Assembly: GCA_023213315.1 (NCBI GenBank) | Contig: JAKCPI010024858.1 | Location: 1 to 64,000, forward strand | Length of the DNA stretch: 64,000 nt | DNA from: Euborellia annulipes | Taxonomy: Eukaryota; Arthropoda; Insecta; Dermaptera; Anisolabididae | Direction of reading: 5' to 3' | Part shown: positions 33,001 through 40,887 of the stretch, one piece after another | How the letters are laid out: every line of letters begins with the position of its first letter | Numbering within the stretch: position 1 is the first letter of the stretch | Position numbers and translations under genes: made by a program | The notes under the pieces: generated by a model | Seen by the model: the letters and a program-made list of their open reading frames with translations, nothing else | The model's database searches: none | Told to the model about the DNA's origin: nothing

Positions 33001-34232
33001 AGATTTGAGCTTTAAGGGCCCGGGCCCCTTGAGGAAAAAAATTCCAAGAAAATGATTTTTTTATTGAAATTTTAACCATGAAAATTATTTTTTATTAGAA
33101 TTTTAAGGTTGGAACGCAAAGGTCCAGGGCCCCTCAGAGGGCCCGGGCCCCGGGGATATAGCCCCCTCTGCCCCCCCCCCCCTGTGTGCCGCTCTGGAGC
33201 CACCCCTTAGTCATAAACAGTTAATTTTTCATAATAATAAAATAATTTTTTTATTGAATAGAGGGAGGAAGAAGACGTCACCTTCTGTTAACGCAATTGA
33301 ACTTTATCAATCACGATCTCAATATACCCAATATGCCGCATTCTTTGATGCACTCCATCGTCGAGATGACACCTTCTACGTGGTATCTTTTTCTGGAGAT
33401 CATCTGCTTTTGCCTGCCTTGGCACATAATAAAACTCTACGGCCAAAAATGGCTCTCGTACTTCCTGCTTTACCACTCAATGGCAAGTGATTTTATTTAA
33501 ATTAAATTCATATTATTTAAGGCCCTTCAGGAAGCAAGCTATTATTTGCCGATAAGATGGCGTTAAGGGTCTTAAAAAAAGCCTATCTATTACGAAAAAT
33601 TGCCAACAGATGGCGGGGCGGTAGGGCTATATTTAATCTCATGTATTTGTTTAATTTTCGTTGATCTTTAAATAATGAATAATTTATAAACATTATTATA
33701 TATCATTTATAACAGCATAAAAATATATAGGCTTATAAGTGATCTGATAATGCCGGCTGTTAGACTAGCCTGCCATCTTTTGCAAGAGTGCTCAACTATT
33801 TGGCCGTTAATTTTTAAATAAATAAGAAATTTATTTCGTTCCCACTTTATTTAATTATTATAGGTATTAAATAAAAATAAACTAAATTTTTATTTAAACA
33901 TTTCAGAATCGATGTCTTCATCATCAAATGATCAAATTACAATGATGCAAATCGATTGTGAAGTAATTAATACCCAAATGGTGCAACTTAAAGAAGTTGA
34001 TGTTCCTGAACATCTGCTGCGACATCGCAACTCTTCTACGGCTCCCGATCGAAGCCCTCGGTCTTCGACAACGAAATCGCCAGAGACTAGATCGGGACCT
34101 TCAACAAAACCGACGTATCCACCTCGATATCGACCCTACTTTGTAAAAGATGAGGCTCAAGTTATGCAAGATCCGGATCAAATTCTTTATACCGATGGAG
34201 CAAGGAAATATCTCGATAAAAAACACCCTTAA
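15007..34232 (+). CDS. ATF6: ATF6, ER-membrane bZIP transcription factor of the unfolded protein response, twelve coding exons
   Basis: ER-stress sensor: a type II membrane protein that is cut by S1P/S2P in the Golgi, after which its cytosolic bZIP half activates chaperone genes (family knowledge). Coding exons: 15007-15142, 25651-25715, 25782-25962, 26028-26134, 26209-26449, 28830-29257, 29327-29467, 29534-29667, 31161-31433, 31506-31643, 33262-33482, 33907-34232. Phases agree and give 796 residues, longer than the vertebrate proteins. Residues 1-386 are an acidic then Ser/Pro/Thr-rich activation region. The bZIP starts at 387 ([21 protein letters not shown]399 and R407 of the N-x7-R signature). 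A hydrophobic segment at about 461-477 is the membrane anchor. The luminal part contains RALLW (R532), aligned with the S1P site, then [42 protein letters not shown] and MMQIDCEV. Exon 11 ends at a GC donor. Exon 1 lies 10.5 kb upstream and is assigned by phase and by the LFNFDLD joint; it is the least certain exon. Confidence 0.93.
15602..15653. repeat. Perfect 52-bp palindrome without spacer
   Basis: TAAAGAAAAATAGTAGAGTG, ACATGG, then the exact complement from CCATGT; the centre is GG/CC between 15627 and 15628. ATF6 intron 1. Confidence 0.9.
16712..16860 (-). mobile_element. SINE of a related family
   Basis: Minus-strand tRNA-like head (GCTAACCACTACACCAAGGC) with a different body: inverted TTTCAATTGGAT/ATCCAATTGAAA and TCGGCATCAAAAGCCATTTA. 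ATF6 intron 1. Confidence 0.65.
16939..17010. repeat. Pure T then pure C tract
   Basis: A run of about 21 T, a short CT-rich link, then about 26 C. Sequence length here is unreliable in any assembly. ATF6 intron 1. Confidence 0.7.
17215..17535. mobile_element. hAT-like MITE
   Basis: Inverted ends CTTCTTAAACTTTTTGAAGT and ACTACTTTAAGAAGCATTG with CACGGCCCCC / GCGGCCCCCC subterminal blocks; TSD not clean. ATF6 intron 1. Confidence 0.5.
17888..18003 (-). mobile_element. SINE family B (tRNA-like)
   Basis: Minus-strand tRNA-like: GGGAATCGAACCCAGGATCT, CCAGCCTTTCCGGGGCATCG, GTACCAGGCCACCGG. A close relative lies at 32607-32746. Confidence 0.65.
19603..20494. mobile_element. hAT MITE, 8-bp TSD ATATATTC, carrying a palindromic inner element
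   Basis: TSDs at 19595-19602 and 20495-20502. The left end CTGCGGTTCCCAACC and right end GGTTGGGAACCACTG form the common GGTTCCCAACC-type hAT TIR. Most of the interior is the inner palindrome 19695-20427. Located in ATF6 intron 1. Confidence 0.85.
19695..20427. mobile_element. Long palindromic element, TIR CAGGGTGTCCCAGAAC, TA duplication
   Basis: Flanked by TA on both sides. Arms of about 315 bp (19695-20009 and 20110-20427) are nearly identical inverted copies around a roughly 100-bp unique centre. The arrangement fits a Tc1/mariner-type non-autonomous fold-back; no transposase. Confidence 0.75.
20585..20617 (-). ncRNA. Minimal hammerhead-ribozyme motif (left arm)
   Basis: Exact inverted copy of the motif at 20665-20697: CTGATGA, spacer A, stem II GAGTGC/GCACTC, GAAA, then CGTC. 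The flanks TTTTTGTC and GACAAAAA can form stem I. Confidence 0.7.
20665..20697 (+). ncRNA. Minimal hammerhead-ribozyme motif (right arm)
   Basis: Conserved core CTGATGA (20665-20671), one spacer base, stem II GAGTGC/GCACTC (20673-20678 with 20684-20689), GAAA (20690-20693), then CGTC. Stem I is TTTTTGTC with GACAAAAA. Stem III is only AC/GT without a loop, so a monomer would be unstable and a head-to-tail dimer is implied, as described for Penelope-like hammerheads. Predicted cleavage is after C20697. Confidence 0.75.
21569..21683 (-). mobile_element. Half-length copy of the same hammerhead element
   Basis: Nearly identical to one arm of 20525-20789. Bounded by imperfect 11-bp duplications TATTTTACCTT / TATTTTAGCTT (21558-21568, 21684-21694). 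The host is a G-rich MITE whose related copy at about 30312-30345 shows the uninterrupted site. Confidence 0.75.
21630..21662 (-). ncRNA. Minimal hammerhead-ribozyme motif
   Basis: Same core, stem II and GAAACGTC as at 20665-20697. Only one arm is present here, so it is not opposed by an inverted copy. Confidence 0.7.
21819..21899 (+). repeat. G-run of about 80 bases
   Basis: Nearly uninterrupted G with a few T, C and A, inside the MITE 21459-22012. Open frames through it (Gly- or Pro-rich) are artefacts. Confidence 0.8.
23222..23254 (-). ncRNA. Degenerate hammerhead-like motif
   Basis: Minus strand GTGATGA, T, stem II GGTCC/GGACC, GAAA, CGTT. C3 of the core is G, so activity is doubtful. 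A second, plus-strand CTGATGATGGTCC copy at 23268-23300 has a damaged stem II. Confidence 0.4.
23590..23802 (+). mobile_element. tRNA-like SINE family D
   Basis: GAGGCAATGGCTAAGCCGGA (A box), GGGTTCGAATCC (B box), tail with GGGAACGGCCACTTCAACC. A diverged relative is at 35783-35945. Confidence 0.55.
24008..24075 (-). mobile_element. Helitron 3' terminus fragment
   Basis: On the minus strand a hairpin CCCGCCCGAAGGCGGG precedes TTTGAGACTAG and T. Only the end is recognisable. Confidence 0.45.
24130..24905 (+). pseudogene. Truncated, frameshifted reverse-transcriptase C-terminal coding remnant
   Basis: Two overlapping frames (24173-24438 and 24384-24905) encode the tail of a LINE polyprotein. 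The first carries [15 protein letters not shown] and [15 protein letters not shown]; the second carries [17 protein letters not shown] and a C-x2-C-x8-H-x3-C knuckle. The upstream codons from 24130 to 24172 belong to host sequence. It is not functional: no RT core remains. Confidence 0.75.
24157..25327 (+). mobile_element. TTAA-flanked MITE interrupted by the LINE
   Basis: With the LINE and one TSD copy removed, the sequence runs TTAA-AGGGGCCCTTACACG ... CGTGTAAAGTCCCC-TTAA (right end 25324-25327). Imperfect terminal inverted repeats and TTAA duplications suggest a piggyBac-type non-autonomous element of about 0.3 kb. The LINE entered a few bases inside its left end. Confidence 0.7.
24173..25022 (+). 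mobile_element. 5'-truncated LINE with 16-bp target-site duplication
   Basis: The element has lost its 5' part. Its open frame starts in the post-RT region ([20 protein letters not shown]), shifts frame near 24430, and ends with [18 protein letters not shown] and a CCHC-like knuckle CRFC...HLMTC, typical of non-LTR retrotransposon tails. A short A-run and an AAATAAATTAAATTAAATTA tail close it. It is flanked by a perfect 16-bp duplication (24157-24172 and 25023-25038, TTAAAGGGGCCCTTAC), the mark of target-primed insertion. Confidence 0.85.
26590..26844 (-). mobile_element. SINE family A, 13-bp TSD
   Basis: Minus copy with T-run, AACATTCACACTTTTTTCTC, GGCAACTTAGGCCATTTA and B-box complement GGGTCCGAACCC. 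TSD GTTTTTAAGGCTT at 26577-26589 and 26845-26857. ATF6 intron 5. Confidence 0.85.
26995..27256. mobile_element. hAT MITE, 8-bp TSD CTAGGAAT
   Basis: TSDs 26987-26994 and 27257-27264; TIR CAGGGGCGTATATA. 262 bp, ATF6 intron 5. Confidence 0.85.
27907..28476. mobile_element. Palindromic MITE (TACAGTGAGGGACAATATTA family), split
   Basis: Ends TACAGTGAGGGACAATATTA and TAATATTGCCCTCACTGTA; inner inverted motif ATAATCACAAGTAGAAAACG. Relatives: 51498-51690 (left end and both CACAAGTAGAA arms) and 6690-6880. Confidence 0.7.
27935..28294. mobile_element. hAT MITE inserted in another MITE
   Basis: Begins CAGGGCGTATTCAGG and ends GCTACGCTACTG; TSD AGTCACAC / AGTCACAT (27927-27934, 28295-28302). It splits the palindromic MITE 27907-28476. 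A close copy starts at 63736. Confidence 0.75.
30201..30434. mobile_element. hAT MITE, 8-bp TSD GCCAGAGT
   Basis: TSDs 30193-30200 and 30435-30442; TIR CAGTGGCGCAACC with one mismatch. G-rich and C-rich ends. ATF6 intron 8. Internal sequence GTAAAAATATTTTACC is shared with the MITE at 21460-22012. Confidence 0.85.
30848..31025. repeat. Two adjacent inverted repeats in ATF6 intron 8
   Basis: First hairpin: CAAATAGGAAGAATAAAATG / CATTTTATTCTTCCTATTTG with a loop of about 10 bases (30848-30900). Second: TTATTTATTAAAAATATAAA ... ACAACGTTTCG and its complement (30905-31025), with CTGTAGAATAAG-AAGTC-GAAACGTT as a decayed hammerhead-like unit. Confidence 0.65.
32330..33150 (+). repeat. Tandem array of about 60-80 bp units with GGGCCCGGGCCCC cores
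   Basis: Seven or eight units of TTTAAGGGCCCGGGCCCCTT, GAGGAAAAAATTCCAAGAAA, ATGATTTTTTTTAATTGAAA; length varies. Units are near identical around 32880-33060, suggesting recent expansion. Interrupted by a SINE and by an unrelated 90-bp block. Confidence 0.85.
32607..32746 (-). mobile_element. SINE family B inside the tandem array
   Basis: GGGAATCGAACCCAGGATCT and GCACCAGGCCACCGG as in 17888-18003; inserted in one unit of the 32330-33150 array. Confidence 0.7.
33530..33850. repeat. Dispersed repeat, copy 3 (inverted), ATF6 intron 11
   Basis: GGCTGTTAGACTAGCCTGCC and TTTTGCAAGAGTGCTCAAC complement the motifs of copies 1 and 2. Confidence 0.6.
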
Positions 34233-35394
34233 AAAGGTAAGATATTAGTTGAAAATTTTAGCACAAAAACTGTGAAGCAATTGTGAAATAATGGGAATTT
34301 CGCAGAAAGAAATCAAAGAAATGCCGTCCTACAAGTCAGTATGTCTTTGACAGCAAAAGAGAAATGCACAATTCGATAATTGCAACGGAAATTGAAATTT
34401 GTGCTAGAATTTTTAAATTCCAATTTAGAAATGAGTTTCAGTCACGATTTTATGATAGGATAAATATTAAATTTAGAGGTAGATTTAATATTTGACATCA
34501 CTGGTATATATTAAGAATTTTCACAAAAAGAAGTGCAAATAGAGTTGAGGAAAAATTTTCCTTAGGATTTATTTTATTTTAAAACTAGTGCAATTGTAAA
34601 TAAAATTTTTTGAGTTATCAATTTGAAATATTTATCAGTCTTCCTGAATTATTTATTTTCATAAAAATTTAAAAGATTTGTTAAAAGTATTTTAGAAAAT
34701 TTTATTTTAAAGCTTTGAGAAAAAAAAAAATAGTGAATAAATTTTAATAATTAGTGATTTTAAAAAGTTTTAATATTGTAGAAAAATAATCAATCAATGA
34801 CATAGATAGTTGAATAGCTAAAATGAATAAAAAGGATAGACTACCTATTAAAAAAAAGATAAAAATTTGTAAAGATGATGTACCAAATAATGATGCAAGC
34901 TAAATTATGTTCCTAATAGTTTCATATCTCTATTTAATTTTTGGTACCATTTGTTCAAGTCTTTTCTTTTACTCTTCACAAGCAAGAGAATTTGTCGTTA
35001 TTGATTTTATAAATAAAAAAACAAAACAGCCCAAGCAAAGATATTTTTCGGCTGTTTCTTAAAAAGTACAAAGTTTATATCAAACGATAAGTGAAATTTT
35101 TTTTTTTTTTTTAGAAGTAACTAAAATGCTTTCGAAACAATTTTTTCTGCTTTGTTTTTTTTTTTGTGTATTTTTTTTTTTTTTTAATATTCAGAGTCAT
35201 TTCTAAAATGTAAAAAAATTATGAATTTTATTGGGCATTGTTTAAAAAAGCAGTTAATTAAAATATTTAAATAGGTCATCTGTTAATCCCCAGAACCTTG
35301 TCTAAATATTTTATTTAGTGATAATATTACCTGACTGTAAATAAATTATTTTTATTAAAATCATTATTAATTATATATATTTGATTAGTATTTA
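34233..35394 (+). other. ATF6 3' region
   Basis: AT-rich, repeat-poor sequence that probably includes the ATF6 3' UTR (several AATAAA hexamers, e.g. near 34600 and 35008). No other gene seen. Confidence 0.5.
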
Positions 35395-35669
35395 TTAAGC
35401 CGTGTATACCCTTGAGCATATGAGCTAAATCCGAGAGTTGTCGCTACTCGGTTCGTTCTCATTGTTCGCGATTGGAGTCGGGCCCCGAACAATATTAATA
35501 TAAAGACAAGGCACTGCATCTACACACCACCGATCGGGTTCCCTGTTCGGCCCGAGGGAGGTCAGACTTTATGGTACATTGCTGTTGCGGGGCGCAAGCG
35601 TTTTCCCCTCCCCCCGTCCTCTCGGCTCATTTATTCGGGGCGAATGCTCAAGTGTGTACGCGGCTTTAA
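35395..35669. mobile_element. TTAA-flanked MITE 3' of ATF6
   Basis: TTAA then GCCGTGTATACCCTTGAGCA on the left, and the inverted counterpart TGCTCAAGTGTGTACGCGGC then TTTAA on the right. GC-richer interior, no ORF. Confidence 0.65.
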
Positions 35670-35782
35670 GAGCACATTAAGCATACATTTTAATTATTTA
35701 TAATATAGCTCTGGTATTCGCAGCCGACATTTGGAGTCCAAATGTCATCAGGAACAGTGTATACCAACATATCAGAATATTC

Positions 35783-35945
35783 TGTTTCTCTCAAGGAGGC
35801 TCATGGCTAATCGGATAACCTGCGGATTACGACTCAGTTGCTATTCAATTCGGGTTCAAATCTCACTTGCCGTGAAAATTTTCAAACATTGCCAATGTCT
35901 CTTCCGTATCTCTGTAATTGGAATTAATCTCTGTTGAGAGATAGG
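35783..35945 (+). mobile_element. tRNA-like SINE family D, diverged
   Basis: GGCTCATGGCTAATCGGATA, CGGGTTCAAATCTCACTTGC and AATTGGAATTAATCTCTGTT; the tail matches 52935-53010 inverted. Confidence 0.5.
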
Positions 35946-36106
35946 AAAATTAAAAAAAAAAACTATTTGTGGCGTTATAAAAAATATTTTAGTTTTTTTT
36001 TTTTATTTTTTCAGAGGTTTGTAATGATCACATTTCGTCTAAAAAATTTAAAATTCTAAAGTTCTACTAAATTTTCATTTGATGTACAAAAATTTTCAAA
36101 CGCTTA

Positions 36107-36499
36107 GGGGCCATCCATAAATTACGTCACACGAATTTCAAGACTTTTTAACCCCTCCCCCCGTCCTTGTCACCTATTGTCACATTTTTAAAAATCCCCC
36201 TCCCTCCTGATGTGACGTCACACATTTTCCAATTTTATCAATAATAGACACCTAATTATGCTAATTATAATATTAAGAAATAATCTCATAGCGAGAGTGC
36301 TTAAGTATTAAAAAATAAAGATTGCGTTCGTAAATATTAAAAAATTTTTTTGTTCACCTATAAATTTCGCGTTTGGGCATCTCGGATTTTGAAATGTGAC
36401 GTCACAAAGTTTTTCACCCCCCTACCCCTTGTCACATAATGTCACATTCTGGTGATACCCTCCCCCCTTTTAGGTGTGACGTAATTAATGGATGGCCAC
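36107..36499. mobile_element. MITE with GGCCATCCATAAATTACGTC ends
   Basis: Left GGCCATCCATAAATTACGTC and right GACGTAATTAATGGATGGCC are inverted; interior has inverted CTTGTCACC..TGTCACATTTT modules. The probable target duplication is CTTA. Confidence 0.7.
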
Positions 36500-36583
36500 T
36501 TATGTCCTTTTGTACGTAATTATCCACGTAAACAAATAAATGTGGTGATTTAATGCCAATTCCTTTTTTTTTTTTTTTTTTTA

Positions 36584-36750
36584 AGGTCCTTCTCGGCATC
36601 TAAGGCCATTTAGACCCCATCCCTATTTATTTCAAATGATTTGTAGTCAAATCAAATGAAATAAATTTTTCTCGCTTGGGATGGGAAGCGAACCCGGGAC
36701 TCCGGTGCGAGAAGCTAATGTCTTCTCACTGAGCCACGGCTCCCGGGCAT
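36584..36750 (-). mobile_element. SINE of another tRNA head
   Basis: Minus strand: TTCTCGGCATCTAAGGCCAT, inverted TTTCAAATGATTTG / CAAATCAAATGAAA, B-box complement GCGAACCCGGGACTC. Confidence 0.65.
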
Positions 36751-38008
36751 GCCAATTCCTTCTACTATTGGAAAAAAAACATATTATACTTTAATCACAG
36801 AGAATATAATTTTTATATATATATTTATAAAAAAAAAAGACACAACCAGGATGTGATTCTTTTTAAGCTGCAACAGGGGGACAGCAATTTGACCCAAAAT
36901 AGCGGCTGCGAATACTCATCTTTATAGAGCCTTATTTATTTTTCACAAAAATTAATTATTTTGAAATGCATATAAATCAAATATATATATATATATTTAG
37001 GTGTGGGGATGCCCACACATTATTGGCATCACTCAGTAGAGAACAACACAATTAATATATATATATTTTTTAAATATAATTAGTTTATCAGTTTAAAAAC
37101 AAAAAAAAAGACGAAAGATGAATCAAATTTTAAAAATAAATAAAAGCCTCAAAGGCAAATATAATTCTAGTCGTATAAAGAATAATTTAATATGGTTTGC
37201 ATTTATTTTGTAAGATAAATTTATATTAAGTTAGAAATTGAATTTACATTATATGTGATTGACATTTCATGTTATTAGTTTAGTTTTTTTTTTTTTTTTA
37301 CATTGATTTTATTGAAGAAATATATAATTTTTATTTTAATAAAAATACTTATAAATGATTATATAGCAAAATAAAGATTGAGATTTATCTATTAGTCTTT
37401 AAATTACGTTTTTTTATTGGACCATTGATTAGGATAATTAAAAAAAGATTTGGTTCGAGAAACAGGAAAAGGCTTCTTCCCTCTCCTGTTCCCAATTTAT
37501 TGCACATGCTCCTTATATAAAACAAAATTGTATTTGATACCCGCTCAGTTCCACCTGCTGAGGGGTTTACAAAGATAATAAAAAAATATATATATATATA
37601 TATTGACCTTACCTGTTATTATTATATTTATATGTTCAATATTTTTTCTTGCCGCCACCGTATATTGGTAAAAATTTATTAATTATTTAAGCCAAAAAAT
37701 CAATTCAATATCGATAGTGTTTCTCAAAGTGTAGATTTTAATTAAAGTGATGTGATAAATATTGTAACATCCAAGAAACTCTTAATTCGACCTCAATTTG
37801 TTGCAAATTTCGTTCGAATTCGAAGCTATTCCTAGTTTCTATTGAACAAACGTTGTCTTTTTTTTTTAAATTACTTTGTTATTTAATTCTTTGTGTCCTC
37901 TTTGTGAAATAATAGCAGACTTATCGGAAATCAAATATAATAATTGGCAACCTTTTGAAAACACCCTGAGAAACAAAGCATATCATCTCAAATCCAGGTG
38001 CCGCATCA
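36751..38008. other. ATF6-sulfiredoxin spacer
   Basis: AT-rich with TA microsatellites (36985, 37590). It should include the sulfiredoxin 3' UTR at its right end. No other gene seen. Confidence 0.5.
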
Positions 38009-39141
38009 TTATTTAAGATCAGGTGTAGATGAGCCTAAATAACATCTCAAATCAGCAATAGTTGAACGTATAAGTTTCGCCCTGATTGTTTTCTTTCCTA
38101 ATCTCTGGTGAGCCGCATAACGATGACACCCACCAAAGGAAAAATAATAATCTCCTCCAAGTCGCCCGGTAATCCAAAGTACATCAATTGGAGGAACCGC
38201 AGATCCGTCCGAAACCTGGAAATTTTTAGTTTACATTTCTTATTATTAGGAATGAAAGTTGGAAGAAAATGCAGCCAAAATTTTTTCTTTAAAAATATAT
38301 ATTTCAACAGCTGACGTTTCGGCTTTGGTCAAAGCCATCCTCGGAGCTGCTGTTGGTCATCATATATATAGTTATATCCTAAATTAATTTTAATACCTGA
38401 TACAATTCAAAATATATGTATATGATGACCAACAGCGGCTCCGAGGATGGCTTTGACCAAAGCCGAAAAGTCAGCTGTTGAAATATATATTTTTAAAGAA
38501 AAAGTTTTGGCTGCATTTTCTTCCAACTTTCATTCCTAATACAAATTCCACCAGCCATAAAATATCATTATACTAATTTATTATATTTTCGAACTAATTG
38601 AGAAGGATGAAGATAAACAAAAATCTGGGGACGATTTTCAGGCCAAATAAATTGTCCTCCAGATTTTTATTTATCTTCATCCTTCTCAATAATATCCGCC
38701 AGGCTGTCCCCTATCTTCATCTTTCGAACTAAACTCATTTAAGTATACATTAGACATATTGAAATATTTTCTAGATAAAATCAAACTAAGAATTATTTTC
38801 CCAATCCCTAATTGGTGGTGATCGTTTAATATACAGAAGGTATTCTCTATCATTTCTTAATTCCACTTACAATTATTTAATAATTTGTAAAAAAAAAAAA
38901 TTAATTTTCTTGCCTGAAGAGTGTCCATAAGGGATTGCACTTTGGCGTCGTCTAGTTCGCTGACCAGGGGTCGTAATATTACATCGATTGGCATCTCATG
39001 GATCTCAGCTACCGAATCCGAGTGAATGCTCTGGATTTGATGATTGTCATCATTCATGCTTGCGAAGTTCTTTGCGAGAGCAGTTTTGGATTTATCAAAG
39101 GTGCGTCCTTCTCTTAATATTTGACCAACTCGATTCCACAT
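38009..39141 (-). CDS. SRXN1: Sulfiredoxin, two exons, GC-AG intron
   Basis: ATP-dependent enzyme that reduces cysteine sulfinic acid in over-oxidised 2-Cys peroxiredoxins. Exon 1 is 38914-39141, exon 2 is 38009-38215. The 144-residue product is close to the vertebrate length (about 137). Key blocks are [33 protein letters not shown], then in exon 2 [29 protein letters not shown] with the catalytic Cys at about residue 106 in FGGCHR, and [10 protein letters not shown] at the end. The open frame runs a little upstream of ATG 39141 through non-ATG codons, so an upstream exon is possible. An internal ATG (MNDDNH) could also start a shorter form; the first 28 residues are basic and could be a leader. 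The donor after exon 1 reads CAG/GCAAGA, so the intron is GC-AG; it contains a fold-back hammerhead element and another inverted repeat. Confidence 0.93.
38313..38344 (-). ncRNA. Minimal hammerhead-like motif
   Basis: Minus strand CCGAGGA (U4 to C change), T, stem II GGCTTT/AAAGCC, GAAACGTC. Stem I CAACA...TGTTG with a bulge. Confidence 0.55.
38441..38472 (+). ncRNA. Minimal hammerhead-like motif, partner of 38313-38344
   Basis: CCGAGGA, T, 6-bp stem II GGCTTT/AAAGCC with loop GACC, GAAA, AGTC. The change of CGTC to AGTC in this arm weakens stem III. Confidence 0.5.
38600..38698. repeat. Inverted repeat in the sulfiredoxin intron
   Basis: GAGAAGGATGAAGATAAACA / TTTATCTTCATCCTTCTC arms, about 35 bp, loop about 30. 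Confidence 0.7.
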
Positions 39142-40887
39142 AAAATTCGACTTCGAACTCTGGCCTGATGCCAACAAACAAACAACGGGGACTTGGTAAA
39201 TTACAATAATAATCAAAAAATTAATAAATAAATTATGTTATCAGTTAAAAGAAAAGAGGGAAAGGAATTTATAAAAAATGATGATAACGAGGAAGTGACC
39301 CTGGAAAAAAATCCTAGGTTTATACTCGTATTAATATTAAGAATGATTAATGTAATAAATGACAAGATTTGGTCAGAAAGGAAATGACTGCGTCACCTCT
39401 AAGTGTTTATATACTTTTTATTGATTGTTTAAAAGTAAACGTTGCATGATAATTGAATTCCCCAAGGAAAATAAGTAAGGATTAGGGGCATTCTAAAGAA
39501 AAGAGAAAAATTAAAAATTATCCTCTAAAGAAAATGATAATACAAATGAGTTCTTTATTATTTTTATAAATTCCGGGAATAAGAAGTAAATTCTTACTGA
39601 AGAGAAATGAAGGTCATCAAAATTGCACCCCCGCTGTTGAAGCGCTCTAAACAATAAAAAAAAAAAAAATTGCACCCCCCCTCCTACTTTACCATTTTCG
39701 AACTTATCGGAAATAAATTTAAGATTTGAAAAAAAAAAAACTAGACCTACCTATTATCTCATTCAATTCTGAATAATATGTTAAAGATTGGATCAAGAAA
39801 ATAAGTAGGATAAAAATCATTTGGTTTTCTATTAGTCGACTTAAAAAAAAATTCTCCCATTTAAAAATGGAGAGGAAATAGATAAGCCTCAACGACATGC
39901 AGGCTGGCGAGAATTCCTTCATGATTTTGCAAAATGGCTCCTCCAAATTTGAAAATATTTGTTTAACATCAAAAATTTAAGATGCCCTTGGCCAATTGAA
40001 ATTATTTTTTGTTCTATAACATCTAATTTATTGTTAAAAAGTAAATATTCCAATGATAGGGCCTTTATTTGTTTTTATTGTTTTTTTATGGCATGTTTGG
40101 CATCTGAGGCCATTATTGCGTTCTTATGGTTCTTTAGTTAAGACTTCTGGACATATTGTTAACTAAATTGTCACTAATACATGACAATTGATGACATCAT
40201 ACATGATAATTGAATATTCAATTTGTTTTTAATTTTTTTTTTTTTTTTTATTCATTCATTTCTTTGACCTCATTTGATTGTTAAAATTATTTTTATACCC
40301 GTATCCACATAAGCAAAAAATATTAAATAAATTTTTTAATAAAATTAATTGTGAAAAATATTGTTATGTTATTATGGTAAGAAAAAAGATCCCTGATTCT
40401 TATATTAGATTTATAAATAAACTAATATATAAGAAAACCTTTACGCTGTTGAGCTTCTTATCAAGGGTTTGGGTCACATGATATTTGACCTCCATGCAAA
40501 TCAGCTGTTGGCTTTTTCTCTGAATAAATTATTATTATGTGTTTCAATATACTGTATATAATAATAAATAACCAAAACATATGTTTTAATAAAAAGGGAA
40601 TTAATAAATTTTTATATTTCAAATAAATTTTCAAAAAAAAAAAATAAAAAATAAAAAAAGGTAACTCAAAAACAAGTATCGATAAGTTCCATTTTTGATT
40701 GATAGATGGCAAAGGGGATTGTATAATTTTTGTCACAATTACGAATTAATAAATTGAATATAAAATATTTAGAAATTGAATTTTAATTGGTCTATGAATA
40801 TATATTTCCTTTATGCCTGACGTTTTTATTTCCCCCCAAAAGCCTAAAAGCGCCTCCCCCCCCATCTCATTCTGACCCGGCCGCAAA
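39142..40887. other. Divergent sulfiredoxin-AGPAT spacer
   Basis: 1.7 kb between minus-strand sulfiredoxin and plus-strand AGPAT start codons. AT-rich; a GGCATCTGAGGCCATT SINE-domain fragment at about 40096. The last 60 bases before AGPAT are C-rich and GC-richer. Promoters are presumably at both ends. Confidence 0.45.

Larger units (their letters stand above)
32004..33196. mobile_element. hAT element (8-bp TSD GAGCCACC) containing a tandem array
   Basis: TSDs 31996-32003 and 33197-33204; termini CAGGGTCGCAGAC and GTGTGCCGCTCTG. 1193 bp in ATF6 intron 10. Interior: a tandem array (32330-33150) and a SINE (32607-32746). No transposase. Confidence 0.8.
38245..38540. mobile_element. Fold-back element with two inverted hammerhead motifs, in the sulfiredoxin intron
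   Basis: Arms of about 120 bp (ATTAGGAATGAAAGTTGG ... and its inverted copy) lie around an AT-rich centre. The right side continues into a tail with CCACCAGCCATAAAA. No clean target duplication was found. It starts only about 30 bases inside the intron, next to the 3' splice site. Confidence 0.65.

Noticed and set aside
35715..35755. Another hammerhead motif (minus CTGATGACATTTGG...)
   Set aside because: It has CTGATGA and a long stem, but the stem overlaps the core and GAAA is replaced by GGCTG.
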